Origin: Bordetella parapertussis
Lineage (GTDB): Bacteria; Pseudomonadota; Gammaproteobacteria; Burkholderiales; SG8-41
NCBI GenBank assembly: GCA_945863085.1
Contig: CAMBCD010000019.1
Coordinates: forward strand, 1-16,822
Reading direction: 5' to 3'
Length of the DNA: 16,822 nt
The notes beneath the pieces are model-generated. The model ran no database searches, had not been told where the DNA came from, and saw nothing but the letters and a program-made list of their open reading frames with translations. The position numbers were made by a program, and so were the translations under genes. This document shows positions 1 to 8,850 of this stretch, one piece after another (position 1 is the stretch's first letter; each line of letters begins with the position of its first letter).

Positions 1-17
1 GGCTGTCCTGCCAAAAA

Positions 18-383
18 AGGTGAAGCTGGCCGTTAAGCCGGGTTCTGTCGTGGGCAGCCATTCCTCTGGGCCGTACATTGCTGCACGGCTCAAGCCACCT
101 ACCCGCAAGCTCGGCGGGACGCGTCAACGCTTGCCTATTCGGTGTTGCTCCGGGTGGAGGTTACCGCGTTTCACCCCGCTGGTCGGGTCGGGCAGCAAGC
201 ACGTTTCCGCACTCACCACCCACCGCCCAGCGGACTCGTCTCTGTGGCCCTATTCCTCGCCTCACGGCGGACGGGCGTTACCCGTCACCCTACCCTGTGG
301 AGCCCGGACTTTCCTCTATGCGCGGCACGGACAAGTTGCCTCATCCGGTTTGTTCCGCGCACAGCGGCTGCCTGGCCAGCTTC
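18..383 (-). ncRNA. rnpB: RNase P RNA, bacterial type A
   Basis: Catalytic RNA of ribonuclease P, which cuts the 5' leader from tRNA precursors together with the small protein RnpA. Read on the minus strand, the hallmark conserved blocks are present: GAGGAAAGTCCGGGCTCC (complement of 299-316) near the 5' side and ACAGAACCCGGCTTA near the 3' end (complement of about 34-48). The ends are set by a perfect 10-bp P1 helix, GAAGCTGGCC at 383-374 pairing with GGCCAGCTTC at 31-22, matching the ends of E. coli M1 RNA. About 366 nt is close to the usual 350-400 nt. A run of six T follows at 17-12 and may belong to termination, but the window ends there. In pseudomonads rnpB also lies beside rsmI; here chaC and pyrC come between. 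Confidence 0.96.
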
Positions 384-390
384 GCCGCGG

Positions 391-419
391 ATTTTATCAT
401 GTGGGCACAGGCTGCCTGA
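391..419 (-). promoter_or_regulatory. putative rnpB promoter
   Basis: On the minus strand a TAAAAT hexamer (396-391) lies 7 bases upstream of the inferred rnpB 5' end at 383, the expected distance for a sigma-70 -10 box. The -35 region (about 419-414, TCAGGC) matches the consensus poorly. The site sits in the short gap after the chaC stop codon, so rnpB probably has its own start. Positions are inferred from the RNA 5' end. Confidence 0.5.
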
Positions 420-424
420 TGTCA

Positions 425-1042
425 TTACGCTTCGCGCGCGCGCACCGCCGCCAGCAGATCGTGCAAATGGCGATCATGCACACCCAGTTCATCGAGGTGG
501 CGCAGGGTGTTCACCAGGTAGTCGACGTTGGGGCCGCGCTCACCGCAACAGGCGGCGATGATGGTGGCAGCCGTGTCGAGTTCCAGTTGACCGGCATAAC
601 CTTCGTGGCAACGATTGGCGAGGAAGGTCAAAGCCGTCTGGCGCCCTGTGCCCATGCTGACCGGCAGCAATCGCGGTACGTAAACCCGGCGCCGCATCTC
701 GCGCAACCACAAGGTTTCCAGCGCAGCGGGAACATCCGCGGCAGCGATGCAATACGCCGTACCCTTGCAGGCCCCTCCGCGATCCAGGCCGAGCACCAGT
801 CCGGGTGCTGTCACCGTGCCGCGATAACGGCTGGAATAAATGCAGAATGTGCGGTGATAGCCGCGCAGCAGCGCAGGCGCTGCTGCCGCAAAACGAAAAC
901 CGGGATCCCACATCAGCGAGCCGTAGGTGAATATCCACAGATCGCCCTGCGGCAGATCGAGCTGGCTGTAATGAAAAGAATCATTGCGCGGCAGCGGCAC
1001 CAATCCCGCGCCAGGGGAATGCTTGGGTCCGGGGAGGCTCAA
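425..1042 (-). CDS. chaC: ChaC-type glutathione gamma-glutamylcyclotransferase
   Basis: ChaC-family enzymes split the gamma-glutamyl bond of glutathione, releasing 5-oxoproline and Cys-Gly in the cytosol. The protein has the family signature [10 protein letters not shown] (residues about 40-49 with the start used here) at the end of the first strand. The expected catalytic glutamate lies in the LWLREM stretch (Glu115). Length is about 205 aa, in the family range. The open frame extends far upstream into pyrC, so the start is a judgement. I chose TTG at 1042 because it overlaps the pyrC stop (TTGA) and has GGAGG about 11 bases upstream, suggesting translational coupling. Alternatives are TTG at 1003 and GTG at 1000. 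Co-transcription with pyrC is likely. The family call is firm; substrate specificity (glutathione versus other gamma-glutamyl compounds) is inferred. Confidence 0.88.
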   Translation of the reverse strand: MSLPGPKHSPGAGLVPLPRNDSFHYSQLDLPQGDLWIFTYGSLMWDPGFRFAAAAPALLRGYHRTFCIYSSRYRGTVTAPGLVLGLDRGGACKGTAYCIAAADVPAALETLWLREMRRRVYVPRLLPVSMGTGRQTALTFLANRCHEGYAGQLELDTAATIIAACCGERGPNVDYLVNTLRHLDELGVHDRHLHDLLAAVRAREA

Positions 1043-2088
1043 GGGCCGGCGATCCTCCACTGGATTGCCGCCCCCGCGCGCATCGGCACCAGCGTGTCGG
1101 GGCCGAACGGCACGCTGGCCGGCACGTCCCAGGGCTCCAGCTTGAGCGTGATCTTGTCCTGGTTGCGCGGCAACCCGTAAAAATCCGCGCCGTAATGGCT
1201 GGCGAATCCCTCGAACCGGTCGAGCGCACCCGCTGCCGCAAACACTTCGGCATACAACTCGATGCCGGCATGCGCGGTATACATGCCGGCACAACCGCAG
1301 TCATTTTCCTTGGTATGCCGTGCATGCGGCGCGCTGTCGGTGCCCAGAAAAAATTTCGGATTGCCGCTGACCGCCGCGGCAACCAGCGCCGCACGGTGGA
1401 TTTCGCGCTTGAGTACCGGCAGGCAGTAGTTATGCGGCCGCACACCGCCGGTAAACAGCGCGTTGCGGTTCAGCAGCAAGTGCTGCGGCGTCAGCGTCGC
1501 TGCGATCCGTGCCGGTGCCGTCGTGACAAAAGCGGCCGCTTCGCGCGTGGTGATGTGCTCCATCACCACTTTCAGTCCCTGGAAACGCTCCACCAGCGGC
1601 GCCAGCGTGCGCTCGATGAATACGCGTTCGCGGTCAAACACATCGACGTCAGGGTCGGTCACCTCACCATGCACCAGCAGCGGCATGCCGGCTTTTTCCA
1701 TGGCCGCCAGCACCGGAAAACATTTCTCGATTGCGCTCACGCCGGAGTCGGAGTTGGTGGTTGCGCCCGCCGGGTAATATTTCACCGCATGTACTGCACC
1801 GCTTTTTTTTGCCCGGTCGATTTCTTCCGGCCGCGTGTTGTCGGTCAGGTATAGCGTCATCAGTGGCTCGAAGCGGCCGCCTGCCGGCAGCGCCGCACGA
1901 ATGCGCTCGCGGTAGGCCAGCGCCAGCACCGTAGTGGTCACCGGCGGCTTCAGGTTCGACATCACGATGGCACGGGCAAACCGCGCAGCAGTATGCGGCA
2001 GCACATCACGCATCGCAGCACCGTCGCGCAGATGCAGGTGCCAGTCGTCGGGGCGGGTGATGGTAAGAGTGTCGATAGATGCGTTCAT
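1039..2088 (-). CDS. pyrC: dihydroorotase (class II, PyrC)
   Basis: Catalyses reversible cyclisation of carbamoyl-aspartate to dihydroorotate in de novo pyrimidine synthesis. With the start at 2088 the protein is 349 aa, close to the 348 aa of E. coli PyrC. Metal ligands align one residue later than in E. coli: WHLHLRDG (His17, His19), Lys103 in [14 protein letters not shown] (the carboxylated lysine), His140 in LLVHGE, His178 in VVMEHIT and the catalytic Asp251 in [10 protein letters not shown]. The active site is therefore complete. In-frame ATGs also exist at 2100 and 2148; the latter would overlap rsmI by 11 bases and give 20 extra residues not seen in E. coli, so I prefer 2088 although no start has a strong ribosome binding site. 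It follows rsmI at a gap of about 49 bases and is probably co-transcribed with it and with chaC. Confidence 0.96.
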   Translation of the reverse strand: MNASIDTLTITRPDDWHLHLRDGAAMRDVLPHTAARFARAIVMSNLKPPVTTTVLALAYRERIRAALPAGGRFEPLMTLYLTDNTRPEEIDRAKKSGAVHAVKYYPAGATTNSDSGVSAIEKCFPVLAAMEKAGMPLLVHGEVTDPDVDVFDRERVFIERTLAPLVERFQGLKVVMEHITTREAAAFVTTAPARIAATLTPQHLLLNRNALFTGGVRPHNYCLPVLKREIHRAALVAAAVSGNPKFFLGTDSAPHARHTKENDCGCAGMYTAHAGIELYAEVFAAAGALDRFEGFASHYGADFYGLPRNQDKITLKLEPWDVPASVPFGPDTLVPMRAGAAIQWRIAGP

Positions 2089-2137
2089 GACGGCTTGCAT
2101 GGTAAACGGTGCATGGACAACAGTAAATTGCTGCGAC

Positions 2138-3013
2138 TCATGTTTCATCCTGACTTTTACTTTTAAGCATCAGCGCAAGTTTGTACAACGTGTTGCGATT
2201 GCCGCCGGTGAGTTTCACGCCCAGCGCCACCGCCTGTTTCACCGGCAGCTCGGCGAGCAGGGTTTTCAGCACGGCCTCGGCATCCAGTCCGGCCGGCTGC
2301 GGCTCAGTTGCAGCGCCCTCCACCACCAGCACGAACTCCCCGCGCCGGTGATTATCGTCGGCCTCCAGCCAGCCCGTGGCTTCATCGAGCCGGCAGCGAT
2401 GCAGGGTTTCATGGATTTTGGTCAGTTCGCGCGCAATGACGATGTGGCGCGCACCGCCGAACGCAGCGCACAGGTCGGCGACACAGTCGGCGACGCGATG
2501 CGGCGCCTCGTAAAACACCAGCAACGCGGTCTGGGCTGCAAGCGCCTCCAGTTCGCGGCGGCGTTCCGCCGCGCGTGCCGGCAGAAAGCCGCAGAACAGG
2601 AAGCGGCTCGCCTCGAAGCCGCTGGCCGACAACACCGTTGCCGCCGCATTGGGGCCGGGAATCGGCACTACCGGATAACCTGCCGCGCGCACCGCAGCCA
2701 CCACCTGCGCACCCGGGTCGGCAATGCCCGGCGTGCCGGCATCGCTGACCAGAGCCACCGTTTTGCCGTCCGCCAGCAGGCCGGTCACGCGTTCCGCGGC
2801 ACGGCGCTCATTGTGTTCGTGCACGGCCACCAGTTTGCCGGCGATGCCGTGGCGATTGAGCAGGCGGATGGTGACCCGGGTGTCCTCGGCGGCAATGACA
2901 TCCGCGGCCTTCAGCACCTCCAGCGCGCGCAGGGTGATGTCGCCGAGATTTCCGATGGGCGTGGCGACTACATATAATGTCGCCTTGTTGACCCCCGCCG
3001 TCTCATTGATCAT
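2138..3013 (-). CDS. rsmI: 16S rRNA (cytidine-1402-2'-O)-methyltransferase RsmI
   Basis: RsmI adds the 2'-O-methyl group to C1402 of 16S rRNA in the decoding centre, using SAM. The protein shows the tetrapyrrole-methylase fold signatures: [14 protein letters not shown] at the N-terminus, [20 protein letters not shown] and the SAM-loop PIPGPNAA, followed by [11 protein letters not shown] and the [10 protein letters not shown] motif. From ATG 3013 it is 291 aa, against 286 aa in E. coli. In-frame ATG at 3028 is also possible. The longest frame, to 3106, would run into the divergent lpoA gene and is less likely. Neighbouring lpoA, yraN, gmhA and dolP reproduce the conserved yraL-yraM-yraN-yraO-yraP cluster of gammaproteobacteria, although here rsmI is divergent from the rest with about 60 bases between start codons. 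Confidence 0.96.
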   Translation of the reverse strand: MINETAGVNKATLYVVATPIGNLGDITLRALEVLKAADVIAAEDTRVTIRLLNRHGIAGKLVAVHEHNERRAAERVTGLLADGKTVALVSDAGTPGIADPGAQVVAAVRAAGYPVVPIPGPNAAATVLSASGFEASRFLFCGFLPARAAERRRELEALAAQTALLVFYEAPHRVADCVADLCAAFGGARHIVIARELTKIHETLHRCRLDEATGWLEADDNHRRGEFVLVVEGAATEPQPAGLDAEAVLKTLLAELPVKQAVALGVKLTGGNRNTLYKLALMLKSKSQDET

Positions 3014-3073
3014 TCCGTCACTGACCATTCCGCTATCTGTGTCCACGCCCAGTCCCACTGCCGGATTTACCGG

Positions 3074-4166
3074 ATGATCCATCGCCCATTGCAGCACATG
3101 CTGCACATCGCCGCGCGCATATTCGTCTGCCTACTATACGGAGCACCCGCGGCAATGGCCAGCGATGCGACGCCGCAAGCCGGCGCCGTTGCTGCAACGG
3201 CGCAGGTGCCGCACATCGCGCTGCTGCTGCCGACGAATTCAAAAATATTCGGCCGGCACGCGGCTGCGCTGCGCGACGGCTTCCGGGCCGCAGCCAGGGC
3301 GCAAAGCGGTACGGCGCTGCCGGTGCACGAATACGCGGTCTCCGAAAACGTGGCCAATGTGCTGGAAGGTTATCGCACAGCCGTGGCCGCCGGCGCACAA
3401 GTGATCGTAGGCCCGCTGACACGGGACGCCGTCACCGCGCTGGCCTTCGGCGAACCGGTGCCGGTACCCACCCTGGCGCTCAACGTACCGGACAGCACCG
3501 GACGCAACCCCGGCAACCTGTACCTGCTGAGCCTGCAGATCGAAACGGAAGCACGGCAAGTGGCACGAATCGCCTGGCGCGACGGCCGCCGCAATGCGGT
3601 CACCGTCAACGGCGGCGGTCCGGTGGAACGCCGCATGCAGTCGGCCTTCGCCGGTGAGTTCATGCGACTCGGCGGCAGAGTGGCCGCTGACCTTGCCTAT
3701 GCGCCCGATCCGGAAAGGCTGAAGACGGTCGCGCGCAGCGGCAGCGCGGCCGACATGTATTTTCTGGCACTGGGCTACACGGAAGTCCGCACCGTACGCC
3801 CGTATCTCGGCGCAACGCCGGTTTATGCCACATCCAGCGCACATGCCGGCGATCCGGGGCCGCTCGCCGGAATTGACCTGGCCGGCGTGAATTTCGTCGA
3901 CATGCCCTGGCTGCTCGAACCCAATCACACCGCGGTCATGGTCTACGCCCGCCCGAAACCGTACGGTGCCTTTGAACTGGAACGCCTTTACGCGCTCGGT
4001 ATCGACGCCTGGCGCATCGCCCAGCTTCTGCTCACTGGTATCCGTGATATCCGCCTCGACGGCGTGACCGGACAGCTGACGCTGGGTGCTGACGGTCATA
4101 TCGAGCGGGAACTGGCCGCCGGCCGCTACAGCGAAGGCCGCCCCCACGCTGTGAATCCGGCGCCAC

Positions 4167-4183
<17 letters not shown>
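3074..4183 (+). CDS. lpoA: LpoA/LppC-type penicillin-binding protein activator, short form
   Basis: E. coli LpoA is an outer-membrane lipoprotein that activates the synthase PBP1A. This 369-aa protein matches the C-terminal, periplasmic-binding-protein-like half: [37 protein letters not shown] and [11 protein letters not shown] are typical of the family. It starts with a signal peptide (hydrophobic [12 protein letters not shown], probable cut after AMA). Two things differ from E. coli LpoA (about 680 aa): the N-terminal TPR-like domain is absent, and no lipobox cysteine follows the hydrophobic segment, so it may be soluble in the periplasm. ATG 3074 is used; ATG 3098 also leaves a workable signal peptide and neither has a clear ribosome site. 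An exact TATAAT at 2973-2978 inside rsmI could drive it, but its -35 is poor. Its end overlaps yraN by 17 bases. Confidence 0.85.
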
Positions 4184-5148
<965 letters not shown>

Positions 5149-5170
5149 TTTTTTGGTGTTGAATAAACTT

Positions 5171-5176
5171 TAGGAG
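5171..5176 (+). promoter_or_regulatory. ribosome binding site of dolP
   Basis: TAGGAG, 8 bases before the ATG at 5185; it fixes the start of the lipoprotein gene. The 36-base gap from gmhA also holds a T6 run (5151-5156), with no convincing hairpin before it. Confidence 0.7.
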
Positions 5177-5184
5177 TCGATTAA

Positions 5185-5751
5185 ATGCGCAATTTTCTGA
5201 CCTTGGCCTGCATCGCACTGCTGCCCGTGATATCCGGATGCGCGGCGGTGGCGGTCGGCGGTGCCGTGGCAACCGGAGTGATGGTCGCGGAAGACCGGCG
5301 CACCGTCGGCACGATGACCGAGGATGAGGGCATCGAACAGAAAGCATCCAGCCGCATCACGGAAAAGTTCAAGGATGCGCATATCAACGTCACCAGCTAC
5401 AACCGCATGTTGCTGCTGACCGGCGAGGTGCCGACCGCAGCCGCCAAGGCTGAGGCCGAACGCATCGCGCGCGCAGTGGAAAACGTGCGCAGTGTATTCA
5501 ACGAACTGCAGGTCGCGGGCAACACCGCGATGCAGTCACGCACCAACGATGCGGTAATCACATCCAAGGTCAAGGCGCGTTTCGTTGATGCCCGCAAGTT
5601 CAGCCCGGTGCACGTCAAGGTGGTGACAGAGAACGGCGTCGTCTACCTGATGGGCTTGGTCAAAAAGCAGGAAGCGGCGGACGCCACCGAAGTGGCGCGC
5701 ACCACGGGCGGCGTCACCAAGGTCGTCCGGGTATTCGAATACTTGGACTGA
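5185..5751 (+). CDS. dolP: BON-domain outer-membrane lipoprotein (DolP/YraP)
   Basis: DolP is a lipoprotein that binds anionic phospholipid and supports outer-membrane integrity and BAM function in E. coli. The 188-aa protein begins with a lipoprotein signal ending in a lipobox, VISGC (Cys19), followed by Ala at +2, which favours sorting to the outer membrane. Two BON domains follow: roughly residues 48-110 (IEQKASSRITEKFKDAHINV ... LLTGEVPT) and 120-187 (NDAVITSKVKARFVDA ... VVYLMGLVKK), each with the central Gly of the fold. Length is close to E. coli DolP (191 aa). It closes the plus-strand envelope cluster. Its stop codon is followed after only a few bases by the AT-rich 28-bp repeat that recurs at 15326-15353. 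Confidence 0.94.
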   Translation: MRNFLTLACIALLPVISGCAAVAVGGAVATGVMVAEDRRTVGTMTEDEGIEQKASSRITEKFKDAHINVTSYNRMLLLTGEVPTAAAKAEAERIARAVENVRSVFNELQVAGNTAMQSRTNDAVITSKVKARFVDARKFSPVHVKVVTENGVVYLMGLVKKQEAADATEVARTTGGVTKVVRVFEYLD

Positions 5752-5758
5752 GTTATCT

Positions 5759-5786
5759 TAAAAATATCAATAAAAACAAATACTTA
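5759..5786 (+). repeat. 28-bp AT-rich repeat, copy A
   Basis: Begins TAAAAATATC and continues AATAAAAACAAATACTTA. It matches the reverse complement of 15326-15353 at 27 of 28 positions (one T/C difference). It fills most of the 40-base convergent spacer between the dolP stop and the stop of the NTF2-like gene. The strong base-composition contrast with the GC-rich surroundings makes a chance match very unlikely. Function unknown; on the minus strand it is T-rich and could help end transcription. Confidence 0.85.
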
Positions 5787-5791
5787 TTTCA

Positions 5792-6235
5792 CTAGTTCAG
5801 GGGCGCCGCAGGGCGCCCCTGTCGTTTCAGCAGGCGCAGCAAGGCGCCGATCCCCGGCAATTTTTCGTATAACTCTTCCGCCGCATCCCAGTAGTCGCGA
5901 TGCACCGCCACCAGGCCCGCGGCGTCAAAAGTCAGCAGGCTCGCGCCGTGGATGCGTTGCGTGACCCGCGGCTGCCAGCGGCGAAAGCGGAATTCGAAAT
6001 CCCAGGTCAGCAATACGCGCGGCATCTCGATCACGCGTTCGCGCACCATGAAACGCGGCGCGTCAAGCTGGTCGAACATGTGGCTGAAGATTGCCTTCAG
6101 CGCATGGTGTCCGTGCACATCGTTGAACGGATCCCTGAAACGGCAATCTCCGGCATAAAAGCGCTGCAGCCCGGAAACGGATTGCGGCGTCAGCGTTTCG
6201 AAAAAATGCACCAGCGCATCCACGCGGTCGCTCAT
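5792..6235 (-). CDS. NTF2-like (SnoaL-type) small protein
   Basis: A 147-aa protein with the look of the NTF2/SnoaL cone-shaped fold: N-terminal helix (DALVHFFETLTPQSVSGLQRFY), the RFRDPFNDVHGHHALKAIFSHMF segment typical of nuclear transport factor 2-like family members, then strands with LLTWDFEFRF and IHGASLLTFDAAGLVAVHRDYWD. Family members range from isomerases to hydrolases and binding proteins, so no reaction can be assigned. ATG 6235 shares one base with the SDR stop (TGATG), indicating translational coupling; the longer frame upstream lies within the SDR gene. It is the last gene of the eight-gene minus-strand operon. Its final codons contain a perfect 9-bp GC-rich hairpin (5799-5820). 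Confidence 0.8.
   Translation of the reverse strand: MSDRVDALVHFFETLTPQSVSGLQRFYAGDCRFRDPFNDVHGHHALKAIFSHMFDQLDAPRFMVRERVIEMPRVLLTWDFEFRFRRWQPRVTQRIHGASLLTFDAAGLVAVHRDYWDAAEELYEKLPGIGALLRLLKRQGRPAAPLN
5799..5820. repeat. GC-rich perfect hairpin at the 3' end of the lipid operon
   Basis: AGGGGCGCC (5799-5807) and GGCGCCCCT (5812-5820) form a 9-bp perfect stem with a 4-base loop. On the minus strand it lies within the last codons of the NTF2-like gene and is followed, about 20 bases later, by the T-rich complement of repeat copy A. It may act as a loose terminator or RNA-stability hairpin; the T-rich tract is too far for a classic intrinsic terminator. Confidence 0.5.
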
Positions 6236-7011
6236 CACATTCCCGTCCCTTTGTGCACCAGCGCGAAATACCAGCGGTAAGGCAGCAACTGCAGCAGTTT
6301 CAGCCACCGCGTAAATCGCCGCGGGAAATGAATTTCAAAACTGCCACGGGCGAAACCGGCGATGATTTCGCGCGCAGCCTCTTCAGCACTGATCAGTGCC
6401 GGCATGTTGAAGGTATTTTTGTCGGTCAGCGGCGTTTTGACAAATCCCGGGTTAATCAGGTACACCGCGATGCCGCGAGGCGCCAGATCCAGGTACAGCG
6501 TCTCCGCGAGATTGATCAATGCCGCCTTGGTCGCGCCGTACACCAGCGCCGTCGGCAAACCGCCGTAACCGGCGACACTGGACACGATGGCGATACCGCC
6601 GGAATGCTGCTGCAGCAACCGGGACACCACCGCGGGCAGCCCGTTGATCACGCCGTTCAGGTTGACATCGACCAGGCGGCGCGCATCCGCCGCATCGAGT
6701 TCCCAGGCCCGCACGGGGCTGTGCGAACCGGCGCACCACACCACGAGGTCAATGCCGCCCCAGGCTGACACCACCTGCTGCAAGGCCGGTGCAACACTGG
6801 CGGCATCCGTGACATCCAGCGGCAGTACCAGCGCGGTTGCGCCGGGCGTTGCGGCGATCTCTGCCAGGCCGGGCGCGCTGCGCGCGGACAAGGCCACGCG
6901 CGCGCCCTGCGCCAGTAACGCACGCGCCAGCGCGGCACCGATGCCGCTCGAGGCACCGATGACCCAGACCCTTTTGCCGCGCCAGTCACGGATCGGTTGA
7001 TTCAGACTCAT
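6235..7011 (-). CDS. short-chain dehydrogenase/reductase
   Basis: Classical SDR of 258 aa. The cofactor site GASSGIG lies at residues 19-25, Asp66 in LDVTD marks the adenine-ring pocket, and the catalytic set is complete: Ser145 in IVSSVAGYGG, Tyr158 and Lys162 in YGATK. The usual NNAG motif is replaced by WCAGSHSP. The C-terminal tail (HFPRRFTRWLKLLQLLPYRWYF) is basic and amphipathic, suggesting membrane contact and a lipid-like substrate; that is inference. NADP preference cannot be judged safely. It starts 10 bases after the DUF3833 stop and overlaps the next gene by one base. SDRs of this type occur in comparable CFA-like/DUF1365 clusters, where their role is unassigned. Confidence 0.92.
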   Translation of the reverse strand: MSLNQPIRDWRGKRVWVIGASSGIGAALARALLAQGARVALSARSAPGLAEIAATPGATALVLPLDVTDAASVAPALQQVVSAWGGIDLVVWCAGSHSPVRAWELDAADARRLVDVNLNGVINGLPAVVSRLLQQHSGGIAIVSSVAGYGGLPTALVYGATKAALINLAETLYLDLAPRGIAVYLINPGFVKTPLTDKNTFNMPALISAEEAAREIIAGFARGSFEIHFPRRFTRWLKLLQLLPYRWYFALVHKGTGM

Positions 7012-7021
7012 GACATTGGCC

Positions 7022-7552
7022 TCATGTTCGTTTGCGGAAACTCAGCGTCACTTCGCCGAGGTAGACGCCGAATTTGCTCATCACCGAACGATTGAGCATC
7101 ACCCGGTCATCCATCAGATACATCCAGTCGTCAAAATCCACCTCCCAGGTCTTGCCGTCGACCTCGAGGTTCAGCACGTATTGCCAGCGCAGTGCATTGC
7201 CGTAAGCTTCGCCGCGCGCCTCCCCGACCACGTCGGCCGCAGTCCCGCGATAGCGGTGCTCGTCGAGCCGGGTGATGGTCCACACCCGGCGGCTGCGTGT
7301 GCCGTCGGCATATTCAAAATCTTCATCCAGCGTACCGGTGTCACCCGCCCATTTCGCGTCGATCCGCACATGAAAGCGTTTGACCACCTTGCCGCTGCGA
7401 TCCTGGAACATGCCCCAGGCATCGATCGTGCCGTCAAAATAACGACGCAGGTCGAGCACGGGACGCTCATCGCGGTAATGTTGCACGGGAACGGAGCCGC
7501 AACCCGCCAGCACAAACAGCATCAGGGCCAGTGCGGCCCGCCAGGTTTTCAT
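7022..7552 (-). CDS. DUF3833 lipoprotein
   Basis: A 176-aa protein with a lipoprotein signal (LMLFVLAGCGS, lipidated Cys at about residue 18) and the DUF3833 body: DLRRYFDGTIDAWGMFQDRSGKV, RIDAKWAGDTGTLDEDF, GEAYGNALRWQYVLNLEVDG and DDWMYLMDDRVMLNRSVMSKFG. Function of the family is unknown; the beta-rich pattern and abundant aromatic residues suggest a lipocalin-like or lipid-binding barrel, which is inference. The second residue after Cys is Gly, compatible with outer-membrane sorting. The ATG at 7552 overlaps the MFS stop by four bases (ATGA), so it is co-translated within the operon. DUF3833 genes commonly accompany CFA-like methyltransferase and DUF1365 genes, which fits a periplasmic lipid-handling role. 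Confidence 0.88.
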   Translation of the reverse strand: MKTWRAALALMLFVLAGCGSVPVQHYRDERPVLDLRRYFDGTIDAWGMFQDRSGKVVKRFHVRIDAKWAGDTGTLDEDFEYADGTRSRRVWTITRLDEHRYRGTAADVVGEARGEAYGNALRWQYVLNLEVDGKTWEVDFDDWMYLMDDRVMLNRSVMSKFGVYLGEVTLSFRKRT

Positions 7553-8850
7553 GGTGCATCTCCAGTCACAAAAATTTTCGTGCGCACCGACTCCGGCGCA
7601 GACAGCCACAACATCATTGCCGCCGCCAGCTTGATCGCGCACGGCAGCAGCGCGTAGACCCACGGCAGCGCAGATCCCGCGCCGGCAACAGCACCCGGCA
7701 CATAACCCAGCGCCTGCAACAGCGGCAACGCCAGGCCTGCCGCCAGCGCAAGTGCAAGTTTCTCGAGCAAATGCCAGATCCCGAAATAGGCGCCGTCAGG
7801 CCGCCCGTCGCGCCCCTCGTCATCGTCGATGACATCCGCCAGCAGCGAGGCAGGCAGCGCCAGATCCGCACCGAAGGCCAGTCCCGACAGCACGCAGACG
7901 ATGGCGAATGCGGCGACATCGCCGGGGCCGAGGAACCAGGCCCAGATGAATGCCGCCACCGCCAGCACCATCGCCAGCAGCCAGGCGCGCGCCTTGCCGA
8001 TATGCGCCGCAATGCGCACCCATCCCGGCATGCCGGCGGCGCCAGCGATGAAATACAGCACCAGGAACACCGCCGTCAGGTCCGACCGCTGCAGCACATC
8101 GGCGACGTAGAACAACACCAGCGTGGCCGGAATCGCTGCGGCCACTCCATTCACCAGGAAAATTGCCGCGAGCCGCAGGAACCGCGGATTGCGCAATGGC
8201 CGCAGCACCTCCCCGATCCGCAACGGCCGGGTGACGGCGGCCACCTCAACCCGCGGCCCGGCGAATACCGTCAGTGCAACCGCAGCGACCAGCAAGGGCG
8301 CATACGCAATGCTGAACATTTCCAGCCCTGCGGCGGTGCCATAACGCTGCGCCAGCCATTCCGGCAGCGCCGCTGCGAGCAATACCCCTGTCAACGCCGC
8401 GGCGCCGCGCGCCGCCGTGATCCGCGTACGCTCGGCATAGTCCCGCGACCAGGCACTGCCCAGCGCAAAATAGCTGATGCTGGCTGCACTCAATCCGAGA
8501 TAGACCAGGATCAGCGACAGCACCAGCCATGTCGCCAGTCCGCTGCCGTTGTTGGCCGGCGGGTGAAACAGCAGCCACATGCCCGCCGCAATCGCCGGCA
8601 CTGCCGCGACCAGCATGGCTTTTCGTCCGCCCCAGCGCTGCGGCACCCGATCCGCCAACAGCCCGAGCAGGGGATCGCTGACGGCATCAAGCAGGCGCAC
8701 CGCCAGCAACAACACGCCGATCAACGCCAGGTCGAGTCCCAGTCCGGAATAAAACTTCGGCGCATGCACGTACACCGGCAGCGCGGCGGCGGCCAGTGGC
8801 AGCGCCGCCGCCGCATAAGCCGCCAGTTCGCGGTTATTCAGCCGGGCCAT
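7549..8850 (-). CDS. MFS transporter, GPH (MelB-like) type
   Basis: A polytopic inner-membrane protein of 433 aa with about 12 hydrophobic segments. The N-terminal half has the sodium/galactoside-symporter style motif RLLDAVSDPLLGLLADRVPQRWGGRKAML, with the conserved DAxSDP aspartates, and the middle has LRNPRFLRLAAIFLVNGVA. Later VIDDDEGRDGRPDGAYFGIWHLLEKLALALAAG matches the GPH family pattern. These features place it in the GPH group, but members in lipid clusters need not carry sugars and the substrate is unknown; a lipid or lipid precursor is conceivable. ATG 8850 is used because it directly precedes a short cytoplasmic N-terminus and the first membrane segment; it overlaps the upstream chalcone isomerase-like gene by 17 bases. 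The upstream-extended frame adds an Arg-rich leader that looks spurious. Confidence 0.9.
   Translation of the reverse strand: MARLNNRELAAYAAAALPLAAAALPVYVHAPKFYSGLGLDLALIGVLLLAVRLLDAVSDPLLGLLADRVPQRWGGRKAMLVAAVPAIAAGMWLLFHPPANNGSGLATWLVLSLILVYLGLSAASISYFALGSAWSRDYAERTRITAARGAAALTGVLLAAALPEWLAQRYGTAAGLEMFSIAYAPLLVAAVALTVFAGPRVEVAAVTRPLRIGEVLRPLRNPRFLRLAAIFLVNGVAAAIPATLVLFYVADVLQRSDLTAVFLVLYFIAGAAGMPGWVRIAAHIGKARAWLLAMVLAVAAFIWAWFLGPGDVAAFAIVCVLSGLAFGADLALPASLLADVIDDDEGRDGRPDGAYFGIWHLLEKLALALAAGLALPLLQALGYVPGAVAGAGSALPWVYALLPCAIKLAAAMMLWLSAPESVRTKIFVTGDAP

Noticed and set aside
20..1180. Long open frame (386 codons) on the plus strand across rnpB and chaC
   Set aside because: It runs antisense to a certain structural RNA and to a well-conserved enzyme; its composition follows the GC-rich complement and no domain is visible.
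2973..2978. Exact TATAAT on the plus strand upstream of lpoA
   Set aside because: It lies inside rsmI coding sequence and the -35 position (TTCCGA) matches only three of six bases; kept only as a possibility in the lpoA entry.
5799..5820. Classic intrinsic terminator for dolP or the lipid operon
   Set aside because: The stem is strong, but no T-run follows directly on either strand; listed as a hairpin only.
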